A stretch of DNA of 64,000 bases, from positions 1,356,001 through 1,420,000 of the forward strand of contig CM035319.1 in assembly GCA_000497125.2 (NCBI GenBank). The letters run 5' to 3'. How positions within the stretch are numbered: the stretch's first letter is position 1; each line of letters begins with the position of its first letter. The stretch comes from Spironucleus salmonicida. Lineage: Eukaryota > Fornicata > Diplomonadida > Hexamitidae. The notes beneath the pieces are model-generated. The model made no database searches. It saw only the letters and a program-made list of their open reading frames with translations, and was not told where the DNA came from. The translations under genes were made by a program, and so were the position numbers. This document shows positions 12,320 through 23,706 of the stretch, in pieces.

Positions 12320-13633
12320 TCACATTATTGATTTGTCTAATCCTTATATTCTAATGCGGAGTATGTCTAAGTCAATTTCTTAAATCTATTTTTTTTCAAC
12401 CAATCTTTCTTACACAAATTGTTTGCGAAGAACATCTTTTAAAGAATTTTACGAACCGTTAAGAGCATTAATACGTTCGTTTTCTGATTTAGCTTATTTC
12501 TTTAGAAGTTTTTGTTTTCTATTAATAAGATAATTAGTTTTAGTAATCTTTGGATCTTCAATAAGCTAAGATTTATATAATTATGTTATACTCAACAATG
12601 TTTAATCACAATCTAAATCTTTATGTATTAAAGATTAAAGAAATATTGATTCTTAAATCTGCTTAAGATCAATTTATGACTTTAACTAACTTTTTGGCCA
12701 TAGTGATTCTAATTTTAAATCTTTTACTGAACTCTTATACAATGATTTTTATAAATTTTTGATTTAGGCTACTTATTTAAATCGTACTTCTTCGTCGGAA
12801 AATAATTAATTACAAGGCTTTAATTAATATCTAATACTAGTCTACCATTTAATTGGCTATTAAATGATACCAGATTATGTGAGTTTTTATGCTTACCGAT
12901 TCATTTTAGTTAATCTATTTAGTTCACTTTTATCTTACTCAGCTAAGTTTTCATTAAATTCTTTAATTTAGATTGATTTAAGCTCAAATAATGGTTCCAC
13001 TTATAATTATACAAAATCTTACAGCTATATAATATTTTAATATCGCTTTTGAAGAATAGATGATATATCTAATTCAAATGACAATTTTCTGGCCAAATTT
13101 TGCTTCTTAGCTTCTAGTAAATACAACTAATCTGCATATTTTAAAAATTTAGCAGCAGTGGTAATTTTTAAGTTAGTAGATCGTAGTAATTAAGTTATTT
13201 GATCTTATAATTATGATTTAATAGATAAATCTTTAAACCTTAAATATAAATCAAAAAATGCTTTTTTAAGGTCATTAATACAGATACATCTTTACTAATT
13301 AATTTTTTTCATTTCGCCATAACTTGACATAGATATATTTTAAGTATTTAATAGTTCAACTAATTCAATCGGCTAATTCACAAAAGCATATTCATCCGAT
13401 GATACACCATTCGAACAAATTTAATTAAAAAAATATCTACATAATATGCATCTAAACTCCTACTCTATTATGTCTATAATTTATAATGCTTTGTAGATAT
13501 TTTGCTCCTTAATATATTTAGTATAATCAGATTATACTGATTATTAAAATCCAAGTCTGTAAAGTGTGACTCTTGAACGTGGAGAAGAAATAGAAAGATA
13601 GTTTTCAGTTTCTTAATCAGAAAACGATGTCAT
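12320..13633 (-). CDS. Hypothetical helical protein, 437 aa
   Basis: ATG 13633-13631, TGA 12322-12320. Ser-rich N-terminus (SISSPRSRV), then long amphipathic helices. The C-terminal 100 residues are Lys/Gln/Glu-rich and look like coiled coil (NRKQKLLKKQAKSENER). No family recognised; a cytoskeletal or axonemal role is possible but unproven. Only one base separates its stop from the stop of the WD40 gene. Confidence 0.7.
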
Positions 13634-13747
13634 TAGAAAGACACTTATTTTTTCATATAATAATCATATATTTTATAAAAATAATTATATAAATAATATT
13701 TTTTTTTACTAACTTCTATTTTTGCATTTCCGCGTTCACTTTATAAA

Positions 13748-14617
13748 ATGTACAACAAGTACTTTGTACCTCATTAAAATTCTGGAATTCTTCATTCCGA
13801 GCATGTGAGAAGATTAGAAGGCGTTTAAAGGCGTTTATTATAAGTTGAAAAGGAGCCTGTAGCTAGATCATCATTAGAGTTCTACAACCCAAATGACGCA
13901 TTTTTACTAAATTAAGATCTCTATAGAATTAATAGAACTGAATATTTAACTAGAACTTCATCTAAAAAATATCCTTATGCACAGGAACTAAGATAGATTT
14001 CTAGAAGAATTGAAGAAACAATATTTGGCGTACCTTTCAAACCTAAGCCTAAGTTTGTTGATTTTTATTGGACTCCATAAGTAGGTCATTAAACTAAAGA
14101 TCCATTAGACTACTCTAAGAAACTTTACAACAATAGGAGAGTTTAAAATTCTTACTATTTTAATCATTCTAAGAATAACTAAGTTTAGTAAACTATTGAT
14201 TATGGTGTTAACATACCTGCTAGACCTTATTCAAATTCCCCTTCACCGGAAATATGTCTCACAGAATCTGAACGTGACCGCCTAATCAACCAAGTTTAGA
14301 AAAGTTATGGCGAACCTGTACAAGAGATGAACAGATAATAATTAAGACAAGATAATATGAAAAATGAAATGTAACATCAGAAATAAGGAACACCATCACC
14401 CCCAAGAATGTAAACACTAGAAGCTTCTTTACGTGACTCAATAAGACAAGATACAGGGAACAGAAGTCTTTTGAAAGCTAATGACTATCTAAATCCAGAC
14501 TTCGAACATGCCAATGACTATAATTCCAAAACTGCTCATGTAGCAGCTCTATATAGACAAAATAGAGTAATGGATCAGTCAATTAATGAATCTAGGTTTG
14601 TAGAATAATACTAGTGA
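13748..14617 (+). CDS. Hypothetical protein, 289 aa, Arg/Asn/Gln-rich
   Basis: ATG 13748, TGA 14615-14617. Polar and Tyr/Arg/Asn-rich throughout. It has a Pro-rich segment around GVPFKPKPKFVDFYW, no membrane segments and no hydrophobic core typical of an enzyme. It looks like an extended structural or cytoskeleton-associated protein. Two in-frame Gln (TAA, TAG) lie among the last four codons. No homolog recognised. Confidence 0.72.
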
Positions 14618-14629
14618 AAATTTTTAACC

Positions 14630-15955
14630 TCATACTTTATATCCACCTTCACCAACGAAAACCCAGTTCTCTTTTATATCCCCACCAATTACTGCAAATG
14701 CTCCTTTTTTTTCGTTCCCATAAAACTCTCGTATTTCTTGTTCCACACATCCACATAAAAACACACTTTGCATAATATTATTAACCCAAAATAATACACA
14801 CACTTGGTCTGCATTTTTAGTCTTCTTAAAAATTAAATTCACAACTTTAAGCAATTCGACCTATTCAGTTAATTCTACTTTAAGTAACTCTAAACTAGTT
14901 TTTATTTTATTTTTACCTTAAAAACTATCAACAAATTCGTTATTAACCTTTGAAAACGAACTTACAACACAACGTTTAAAAGTCATTGTTTTAAGAATAT
15001 TTTAAAGATCCAAAAGGGCAGTTTCTTACAAAAATACCATTAAAACTGGATCAGTTGCTAATAAATCTCTAGTTCTCTAATTTATAAATTCGTTTGTTCG
15101 ATTTTAGTAAATTTTCTCGTCAAAAATATCAATTTTTCCACAATCAAAATCTGTTGAACTTTAAATAAAAATTTTTGTAATTTATTATATATTATTAGCA
15201 AATGTAGATTTCATCCCTTCTATCTTCAAAACTTTTAAAATAAGATTCTCAATATCAAAACTACTTATTTCAAGCATACAAAAATTTCTTAGCTACTATA
15301 TTTAATCTTATAATAAGGTTATGTCAGGAATTAATGATTTCGCTCCTTTTATTTTTCTTGCTGAATTGTTGACAGTTTTAGCAATTTTAGTGTAAATTAA
15401 GTGCAAATCATCTTCTGGAAGTGATTCAAACTGTGCTAAATTATAGGCAAATTCTTTATATTTTAATAATTACTAGGATAGTTATTGAATTTTTCTTGTT
15501 GAATCATAATTCAATTCTTTCTCGTTTTCGAGCTCCTATGCCAAAAACTCGCATTTTTAGTGCTTTTGGAGTTACTATTTAAGATTTTCATTTTCTTATT
15601 ATAATTATGTTGATCTCAATTATAGCTATTTATTTTCTTATTGCAATTACTATATCATATCAGTGTCTGATTTTTACTATATCAGCTAAGATTTCTGTTG
15701 GTTTGGATTTTGAGAGCTGGGATCAAAATCAGCAAATTTTTGATCTTCTTGGAACCTAATACGTTCTTATTCTTATAATGGTAATTACTTTCTGAGCTTC
15801 TTTGTTTGCTTTGCTTAGTTTGAAAACTGTTAGAATGTATGATCTGGAAGGCGCTGTTAAGTTTATAATAGATATCTTAGCTAAATTTCTGATAGCTTAT
15901 CTTAAGGTTGTGATGAAAAATTTCTTATTAACAAATAAAGAAGATAATCATCCAT
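14630..15955 (-). CDS. Hypothetical coiled-coil protein, 441 aa
   Basis: ATG 15955-15953, TGA 14632-14630. Residues about 50-170 are Gln/Lys/Glu-rich and predicted coiled coil (repeated LQQEN type motifs). The C-terminal 270 residues look like a helical domain ending in EGGYKV. The layout (short N-term, coiled coil, helical C-term) resembles membrane-tethering or axonemal adaptor proteins, but no signature is recognised. Starts lie 58 bp apart with the divergent gene at 16014. Confidence 0.72.
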
Positions 15956-16013
15956 TTTTTGATAGATTTAATTGTTATATTTATATAATAATGTTAGTAA
16001 TGAAAATTTAAAA

Positions 16014-17075
16014 ATGACATTTGATATATTAGGTTTCAACATTCCCGATAAGATGGATTTAATTAGAGTCAAAAATAATATAATTTATTATAAAAACTTA
16101 AATGACTAATTTGATTTGTAATTAGACTTTGTTCATACTTCTTCATAGTAGCTAGATATGTTAAAGAATAAACTATTTGATTTAGTTTAAACTGAACTAT
16201 TGACAAATAAAGAAGTTAATATTATTATTTTAGAAAAATCTGATTTTCTTTAAAATAATTTATTAAACATTCTTATTGAAGATTTAATTGATACTTATGA
16301 TATTTAAGTGAAGCTTGATATGGAATACTAGGTTACAGACTTATTAGATTTATAATCAGTTTAAGTTAAAGCAAATTTAGAACACTTCACAAATATTTAG
16401 TTAATTATTTAAAAATAATTATTAATAAAAATTACCAAAATTTCAGATATTTCTAGTTTAAGTTAATCAGAATAAATATAATATATTAATGATTAGTTAT
16501 TGTCTCATAGCGATCAAAGTAATTATTTACTTGTTGATTTTAGAAATTTAAGTGTAGTTAATGCTAAAAAGCTTCTAGGCAAAGTATTATATTTTTAAAC
16601 CAAACATTATACCTTTTTAAAAAATCAACAAGAAACGTTATACGATAGTTAGAAAAGGTAAAATTAAGCGCTTAATATTTATTCAAAGCAAGTTTTATAT
16701 AATGTTGTAAGTGCTATAATTTAATAGTGTTTTGATGTTGAACAGCATATAATAAGGAAAATCTTTGGAATTTAAACAGAATTAACTATAATTTAAATTA
16801 TACTGTCATAATAATAAATAGAATAGATATAAAAATAAGGTACAATATAAAGTTCTGTCATATTTATATTAATTAATATTCTTCCTCTAATAAAAAATTA
16901 AATAAGAGATTATTAGGATATTCTAGTAGAAATAGAGGATTTTGATGTTTCTTTTTCACTTCCATTGACACCAACATTAACAGAAAATTTATCGTTTACC
17001 AGTAATAAACTATAATAAATTAAGCATAATAATTTAGCAATTATCAATAAAATTAAAAGATTATAAATTGAATGA
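16014..17075 (+). CDS. Hypothetical helical protein, 353 aa
   Basis: ATG 16014, TGA 17073-17075. Ile/Leu/Asn/Gln-rich with regular amphipathic helices, no membrane segment and no motif. The N-terminus (MTFDILGFNIPDKMDL) is short and folded-looking. It resembles subunits of vesicle-tethering complexes only in general helical character. The next gene starts 60 bp downstream on the same strand. Confidence 0.68.
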
Positions 17076-17134
17076 GTAATTATTGATTATTTATATATTA
17101 TTATGATTATGATTAATATTATATTTTCAATAAA

Positions 17135-18403
17135 ATGAATTAGCCAAATAATCCAAACAATAGCCTTTATGATCTAGAGAGCTTTTAGAGCATTACTAGC
17201 TACAATATTAATAAATAAAACATTGAAACATTATCAGCAACATAATAACGTATGCGATAATTATAAACTCGATTAAATAGGAAATAAACATAAGATGCAA
17301 CTGTAGTATTATAGGACCTTGCAACGAATCAAAATAATAAAGATAGTACCATAGATGAATAAATTATTGAAAAATTACCATCAATACTTACTTCATTATA
17401 AGATCCTTCTACAGATTATGCCGTTGATCAATAGACAGAGTATCAATAAGTAGTAGACGATAAAATATCTAAATTATAATACAATCAAGATAATTTTATT
17501 ACAAAATAAACATTTTCGATTTTTTAAAATAGTGTAGAATCAATTTTAAGTGACCTAGTCCAATAATTAGAATTATAAAAACACCATATTCTACATTTAG
17601 AATAGGATAATTAAGAATTAAAAAACGAAATAATACTTATAAAAATATCTCAAAAGAAATTGGTAGGTCCTGAAATTAGGTTTATCTTTGAACTTTAAGG
17701 CTCGATCTTTACTATTGATGAAAGGGGATCATTATTTAATAATGGTAATATACTGTTTAATATGACTTAAACTGATGTATCTAGTGTATTCTGTGATTAA
17801 ACTTCTTTTATAGTAGTAATAGGTGAAATTCTGATGCATATCGACTTTAGCGGTGCCGTGCGATAGGAACTGCATTTTAACGCGATCACGTGCGCACTCC
17901 TGTACCAGGGAAGTCCACTGGCGGTTGAGGGCAATATGCTACACTTCAAGGGCCGGACAGTGTAGCTTGGATTTTACCCCGTTGGGGGTACGCAGGTTAC
18001 GCACCAGTCTAAAGACATTCTGGTGCTCTACGACACGGATCAGCTATACTTCTACTCCCTGATCTAGGAGAAGCTGCTGGTTGTGCTGCCGGGCCTATCG
18101 GGAATCCACATCGTGAAGTGCCTCGCGGGGCAGCTGTTCGTGCAGATTGGGAGTAGCGTGCTCCACGTGGATCTCGAGCTATTCGGCGTGGTGCGGCAGT
18201 TCGACTGTGAGAGCCCTATAGTGACCTTCGGGTGTGCGGACGGGCAGCTGGTGGTGCTGTGCGCGGACGGCATCAAGTACGAGTTTCAGGCCGCTAGGGT
18301 CATAAAGACGCGTCTGGCAGAGGAAATCCTTTGCGGAGTCGTTGGAGCTGCCCAGCTGGCCTTCCTGGGGGATGCAGGCTACTCCACACTGCCGCTGAAG
18401 TGA
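17135..18403 (+). CDS. Hypothetical protein, coiled coil plus beta-propeller-like domain, 422 aa
   Basis: Single frame, ATG 17135 to TGA 18401-18403. Residues 1-170 are Gln/Asn-rich and end in a coiled coil (LELQKHHILHLEQDNQEL). Residues about 180-420 are beta-rich with repeated short strands (GSIFTIDERGSLFNNGN, DILVLYDTDQLYFYS), like a WD40-type propeller. Base composition changes sharply inside the gene near 17835, codon 235: AT-rich upstream, strongly GC-rich downstream, with TAG still used for Gln in the GC part (for example 18066-18068). One protein therefore spans two compositional zones. Confidence 0.72.
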
Positions 18404-19962
18404 GGTTCGATACACTCCCTATCCATACAGTACCCAGCAACCCTCCCTATTCCCTTCCGCAATGCTAGACTTCGCACGCAACCTGCGCCAGTCCCTGGGC
18501 GACGCGCTGAAGTTCGCCGACCATGCAACCCTCGCGGGATTCGACACTGAGTTCTCCTCGGAGCAGCCCCAGTTTGCGAACCCCTTCGACGCACCGGAGG
18601 TAATCTTCGCCACCGCGGCGGCCCTCGCGAACAGCGGTTGCCTGCTGCAGGTTGGGATCTCCATGCTGGACAGCAAAGGTGAGAGCTCCACCTGCTCGGT
18701 GTTCGTATGCCAACATGACGCCAAGATCAGCATCTCTGCCCTGAACTTCCTCGCCGGGAACGACTTCGACTTCAAACAGTACAGCACCCAGAGCCTGCGC
18801 GTCGGGATAGACTACGAGTGCGAGATAGCATTCTGGCGGAAGACGATGGGCGAGCCCGACGAAGAGGCGTTCGAGGGCTTCCCAGCGGGATACGGTGAGA
18901 TTGCCCAGAGACTCAAACAGGAGGAGATCGATTTCGGCATAGAACTGGACATCGGCCACTTTCTCCGCATGAAGCGGATGCAGCACAGCTTCCTTGCTCA
19001 CGAGGGCGTAGAGCAGGTGGTGAGCATCGTTCCGGCGCTGTACCCCTCCCGGGGCGCGGGAAAAATTCTGCTGCATGTGCGCGTTGTAGATAGTCCCGCG
19101 CGGCGCCGCCAGCTGCTCGCGGAGTCAGTCGGCCACATTGAGCTCGACCTGAAGCACATCATGCTTGTGTTCCAGCGTCTTGCCCAGCGTCGCGTACGTA
19201 CAGTGGGGTTCTAGGCGCTCACGGACTGTCTGCTGCTCCATAACGCCTTTCTGGGCAAGAAGCTCAGCTCCTACAGCAGGTTCATGGCAGACATTTTCGG
19301 CATCATCCCCAACTTTCTGGATGTGCTGCTCGTCCTGCAGCACCCGAACACGCAGGTCCTCCTCTAGCAGATCGCATCCAAGGTGAAGCGCGTACAGCCG
19401 AACAAGTCACTCTCTGGGTACTTCCACGTCCTATACGGCGCCGGAGACTCGCATGCTCACGACGCAGGCTACGACGCACTGATGACAGTGCGTGTGTACG
19501 ACTGCCTCTGCAGGTAGCAGGCGACCAACTGCTTCAAGGTCAAGAACGCGCAGAAGTTCGACGAGGTGCGGTTTGAGTGCTATGCGAATTCCTTCACGAC
19601 GTACCGCTGCTTCAACCTCCTCCAGCAGACGCCAGCGCCGGTGAGGCACAGCATGTACCCTCTTGCGAAGTTCCCCGGCAAGAAGGCCGACTACAGCGTG
19701 CAGCAGGCCGTTAAGGACCGGGCATGCGTGGCCAACTTGCTGCAGGGCACCCAAATCGGGGTCGTGTACAGCGAGGTTGCACTGCCGGAGGCGAGGCGGG
19801 CGTGGGTATTCAACCGGGATGGGCGGGTCCGGCACAGGTGGCTGAAATGGCTTGTGGGCGACTAGGTGATAGACGGTAAGTTCGCGAGCATTTTGACCCC
19901 TACCGCGGCCAGGAAGGTATTTGAGGCGGTTGAGCTGCGCAAGGGAAGCGCGAAGTGAAGTG
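17832..19962. other. GC-rich island, about 2.1 kb
   Basis: A sharp block of GC-rich DNA in otherwise AT-rich sequence. It starts inside one gene, runs through the 58-bp spacer and covers the whole PARN-like gene, ending just after its stop. The same genetic code holds within it (TAG as Gln), so it is not simply foreign DNA with a standard code. Similar islands occur in the annexin repeats and in the 5' third of the CFAP52 gene. Confidence 0.85.
18462..19958 (+). CDS. PARN/CAF1-family deadenylase-like protein, 498 aa
   Basis: Poly(A)-tail 3' exonuclease family (DEDD). Exo I motif AGFDTEFSS gives D28 and E30. Exo III motif HDAGYDA gives H333 and D338, the PARN-type arrangement. The exo II region LLHNAFLG at about 258-265 resembles PARN GHNMLLD but seems to have Gly where the catalytic Asp is expected, so activity is doubtful. 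TAG-encoded Gln at 19212-19214 and elsewhere joins pieces that would look like separate ORFs in the standard code. The whole gene lies in the GC island. Deadenylation would fit with the neighbouring Dhh1 gene, whose family acts on deadenylated mRNA. Confidence 0.82.
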
Positions 19963-19987
19963 ATTGTAAATTAACTAAAAATTAATG

Positions 19988-21229
19988 TCAGAACTTTATA
20001 TCGCTATCAAGGATAGCATATTAACTGTTTGGTATTTTCTTCAAATCTGAGGGGAGGGGTATCATAGGACTATTAAGCATTTCATCAATAGCCTGACATG
20101 TTTCAAGCTCTGCAGGGCCTGATTAAAAGGTAATAGCCAAACCTTTATGCCCAAATCTTCCACATCGACCAATCCTATGAAGATAATCATCTGCATACCT
20201 AGGGACATCAAAATTAATAACAACATTTACGGTACGAATATCAATTCCTCTCGTATACAAATCTGTTGCCACTAAAATTCTAGTGTTTTATTAGGAGAAC
20301 TCATGAAATACTTTAGAACGTTCAAATTATGTTAGTTTAGAATGGACAAATGAAGAAGGAATTTCAAGTTAGCTTTACACTAGATGATGTATTTGTTCGC
20401 ATCTTTAAGTAGAATTAACAAAAATAATCGCCTAACGAATCTATAAATGTTTAAATAGTATCATAAGTAACTTAAACTTAAGATCTTATTAACGTACCTA
20501 AGCTACATATTGAGTAATACCAGAAAGAGTCAATTTGTCTTATTGACAGTTTATAAATTCTGGATTAGTCATATGTAATTAGGTAAATTGTTATACTTCT
20601 GATTAATATGTTGCTGAGAATATCATTGTTTAGTGGTCTTTGTGCATATGACTTTTAATAATTAGCAAGTCGGCTAATGGCTCATGTTGTTGAATTATTT
20701 TATCCGCTTCATCAGCAACTAAAATTTTAGTCTAACTTAAATTTATTAATTTTTCTTGCAAAAAAACTCTGAGTTTTAGGGTTGTTGCAATTAAAATTGA
20801 AGGGTTATATTAATTTATACGCATTATATCATCTCCATGTGAGTTTCCCCCGACTAAGCACATAACTCTATTTTAAACACCATTAACTAATTTTCCTAAA
20901 TTCTACGTAACAGATGATATTTACATGGCAAGCTCCCTTGTATTTACAACAATTACTGCTTGTATAGTATTAATTTATGGTTTTATTTAATTTAATATTG
21001 GTATTAAAAAAGCTCCTGTTTTTCCTGTACCATTTTTAGCTCTCGCAACTATATCAACAAGAGTTAGGGCAATTGGTATAGTTTTTTCTTAAATTGGTGT
21101 TGCTGTAATAAAATTTACAGCTTGAAGGGAGGTAACAAGATATGGTTTTAAATTAAGCTAAGAAAATTTTACTCCTGAGCCTCTGATGTCTTCTGTTTAT
21201 TCACGATTGTCTTAGGTAGGTAAAGACAT
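19988..21229 (-). CDS. DHH1: DEAD-box RNA helicase, Dhh1/DDX6-like, 413 aa
   Basis: ATP-dependent RNA helicase of decapping and translational repression (P-body factor in other eukaryotes). Q motif ATPIQEK with Gln 47 encoded by TAA; Walker A AKNGTGKT at 64-71; DEAD at 173-176; TRGIDI; VVINFD followed by [15 protein letters not shown], with HRIGRCGR at 351-358. The [10 protein letters not shown] and NVVINFD sequences point to Dhh1/DDX6 rather than eIF4A or UAP56. Size fits a minimal core without long tails. It is convergent with the PARN-like gene, 30 bp apart, giving two mRNA-decay genes side by side on opposite strands. Confidence 0.92.
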
Positions 21230-21754
21230 ATTTAATCGAGAAAAGGAAATAAACATGATTCTATAAATAATTATATAATAATTATATTTATAATTATTTA
21301 AGAGATTTCAAAAAATAAAAAATATTCATAATAATATAGTATATTTTTAGAAATATACATGGTTGATTAATATAACTATATATGATATTTTATGAAACCA
21401 GGTTGCTATAAAAATTAGTAACATGGTCTACTTATATGTTAAATCTATAAACTATATACTTTATATTATGTTGTGTAATATTATTCGTACCTATATCAAA
21501 AAGCAAATCATTAAATATTTTAGCATATTTTACAATAGAATAATTTTAATCAATGGATACTAGAAATATCATTTAAAATAGAAATCATGCAAGTTTTAAT
21601 TTATGTAAATTAATTATTATCCTAATATTTTCAGTGACAACTAATAATTTAATAAAAGTAAAAATATAATATAAAATTGTGTTATATTATAATCATATAA
21701 TTTTGATATTGTATTAATATATCTATATATTGAATTTGCAAATTTATATAAAAT
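21230..21754. other. AT-rich intergenic region, no gene recognised
   Basis: 525 bp of very AT-rich sequence between divergent starts (21229 minus, 21755 plus). It holds short TATA-like runs and an 81-codon open frame (21392-21637) whose translation is Tyr/Gln/Ile-rich and not convincing. No tRNA-like or other RNA was recognised. Confidence 0.5.
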
Positions 21755-22489
21755 ATGATACCTGTAGATTTCTGTAATTAGGCTGCTGCGATGGATCTAT
21801 ACAGATCTGCATAGAAAAAACCGGAAAATTACTCTATTAATTCTCTTAATCCTGAAGTTAAAATTAATTCTATATTTTAATAATCATAACATGAACCATA
21901 AAGTTTACTAATTTCGAGAAAACCTTCTACGCTGGGGCTTACAATGCAAGAAAAGTAGGCGCCAATTAATTTTAAAGATAATGAAATCCCGCACACAGAA
22001 CAAGAGAATTGTCTAATATCATCAAAATACGCATTTAATGAAATTCCAAAACATAAAGCTATCATCACATCATAACTTAACTAACTTAAAACTCATAATA
22101 ATCGGATAAGCGATTAACAAAGATAATATTTTTAAAACAAAAATGATGCTGCTGTTTAAGGAACAGGATTAGGTCAATAATTCTTAGGCGGAATGTTAAA
22201 ATAGGTAATCACTAAATAATCCTCATCATAAAATTCTTATTCTTTAAAATTTGAGAATACTACGTCTAAAAGCTTAAGAATGTCAGATTTATCTGTACAT
22301 AAATAAGCTAAATAATTACCATCATTTAAAGAAATTTATACAGTAGCTCAAATATAATTAACTAAATCAAGACCTATGAGTGGAGGGAATTACCAAACCT
22401 CTAACACTAATAGGTTTAATTATTCTTTTAATAACAACAATACAAAATAACTAAAATTATCTAAAGCAACTATTGGCTTAGATTTATGA
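21755..22489 (+). CDS. Hypothetical polar protein, 244 aa
   Basis: ATG 21755, TGA 22487-22489. Ser/Asn/Gln/Lys-rich with little hydrophobic core, a Gly patch (GTGLGQQFLGGM) near the middle and a Ser/Asn-rich C-terminus. Probably disordered. No known domain. Convergent gene stops 40 bp further on. Confidence 0.65.
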
Positions 22490-22528
22490 AGAAAAACATT
22501 TGCTATTTAGTTAGAATTGTATTCAAGT

Positions 22529-22981
22529 TCATACAAATATTTCATTAAATTTTTATGTAAATAAAGTATTAAAGAGTGATTCATTACGACTAAAATACGC
22601 TATACCACAAACCAAAGCACGATTCCACTGGCTTGTAATATTATCTAACGCCTGATAATCTTAAACTTAAATTTAATTAACAAATAATTTTTAGTTTGAT
22701 ACAGCAATTTGATTCTTACCATCTTAGAATTTATACTCTTAGGAATGTTTATTTGATAAAGATTCTATAATAAATGCGCTAAATGGTGATTTAAATCGAT
22801 TAGTTCTATCAGAAAATGAAAATATATTATCCGATATTTATATCTCAAGTTTTCTACTAATAATATCAATAATCTGTTCATTAATATATGAATAGAGCAC
22901 TAGATAGTGTCTTTTAATTACTAGATAACATATACTCTCTTATTCATTACTTAATACCAACTACACTGGAAAAATATGCAT
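22529..22981 (-). CDS. Small hypothetical protein, 150 aa
   Basis: ATG 22981-22979, TGA 22531-22529. Mixed alpha/beta pattern (IKRHYLVLYSYINEQIIDII, then RNESLFNTLF near the C-terminus). A different minus frame is also open here and overlaps the plus-strand gene, but this frame has better protein character and fits without overlap. No family recognised. Divergent from eIF4E with 32 bp between starts. Confidence 0.65.
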
Positions 22982-23013
22982 TAATTTTAGAATGACACAA
23001 TAAATATTATTTT

Positions 23014-23619
23014 ATGTGTTATGTTCCGCCTTTCCTTTTTCCATTCCGATCAATGTCACTCCACAATGTATGGAAGGTCTTTTTTACCTCTAAAGATACA
23101 GTGAAAACTGACAATTTCAGTGAAGCATTCCGTGAAGTTTGTCAATTTTCAACGAAAGATGAATTTGCTTACGTGTGGGCTCACCTCTTCAGAGTTTCTT
23201 AACTTCCTGCTGGAACTTCGATTTATTTTGTACGTGTCCTAAGTGCAAAATCACACTTACCAACCTGGGAGAATAATATTAACGGAGGAACCTATAAATT
23301 CCGTAGAAGTTATGATACTAAAGAAAGATAAATTTAATCAGTTGACAGAATTTGGGAGAAACTTGTATTTGGTGTAGTTTCAGAAGAAACCTAGGAACCT
23401 ATCATTTCAACGATACAAGCTGTTATTAAACATGATTAAGTTGAATTTGTAATTTGGCACAATGATGTAATTAATAAAAGAACTTTCTCTAGAATTTAAT
23501 TAAAACTTGGAGATATTTTGGAAACCAAAGTTAACTTAATCATATATCAAACTAATCAAGACTCTATTCTTGATAAGGATAAGCTTAGAAAGCAGGATAT
23601 TGAAAGGAAGTAAAAATGA
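23014..23619 (+). CDS. eIF4E-family cap-binding protein, 201 aa
   Basis: Binds the mRNA 5' cap in translation initiation or repression. The core is recognisable: NVWKVFF, then QFSTKDEFAYVW, then LPTWENNINGGTYKF. W85-E86 match the human W102-E103 cap contact, and VIWHND supplies a later Trp. The position of human W56 has no Trp here (KTDNF), so the cap is held differently, as in 4EHP-type proteins. The start could be the second ATG at 23053 (MSLHN), because the first 13 residues are hydrophobic and poorly conserved. Basic C-terminus. Confidence 0.85.
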
Positions 23620-23660
23620 TTCTTTCGGCAATACATATAATATTTTATAGATATCAAATT

Positions 23661-23677
23661 TTTATATAATAAATATA
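23661..23677. promoter_or_regulatory. TATA-like AT block upstream of the cyclase-like gene
   Basis: TTTATATAATAAATATA lies 30 bp before ATG 23707. The same TATATAATA-type block recurs 20-60 bp before many starts in this window. This is pattern-based; no transcription start is known. Confidence 0.35.
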
Positions 23678-23706
23678 CTTCATATTTATTTTTACACTTT
23701 ACCAAA

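Noticed and set aside
18465-19076. Minus-strand ORF of 203 aa in the PARN-like gene (and similar antisense ORFs in the annexin genes)
   Set aside because: Antisense shadows of real genes, common in GC-rich coding DNA. No protein family fits them.
17832-19962. GC island as recent horizontal transfer from a GC-rich organism
   Set aside because: The frame crosses from AT-rich to GC-rich inside one gene and TAG is used as Gln in the island, so the DNA obeys the host code.
21392-21637. 81-aa ORF in the long AT-rich spacer
   Set aside because: Translation is Tyr/Gln/Ile-rich and featureless, as expected for AT-rich spacer when TGA is the only stop.
22348-22960. Second open minus-strand frame overlapping the gene at 21755-22489
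   Set aside because: It is a shadow of the neighbouring minus frame (22529-22981), which fits without overlap and reads more like protein.
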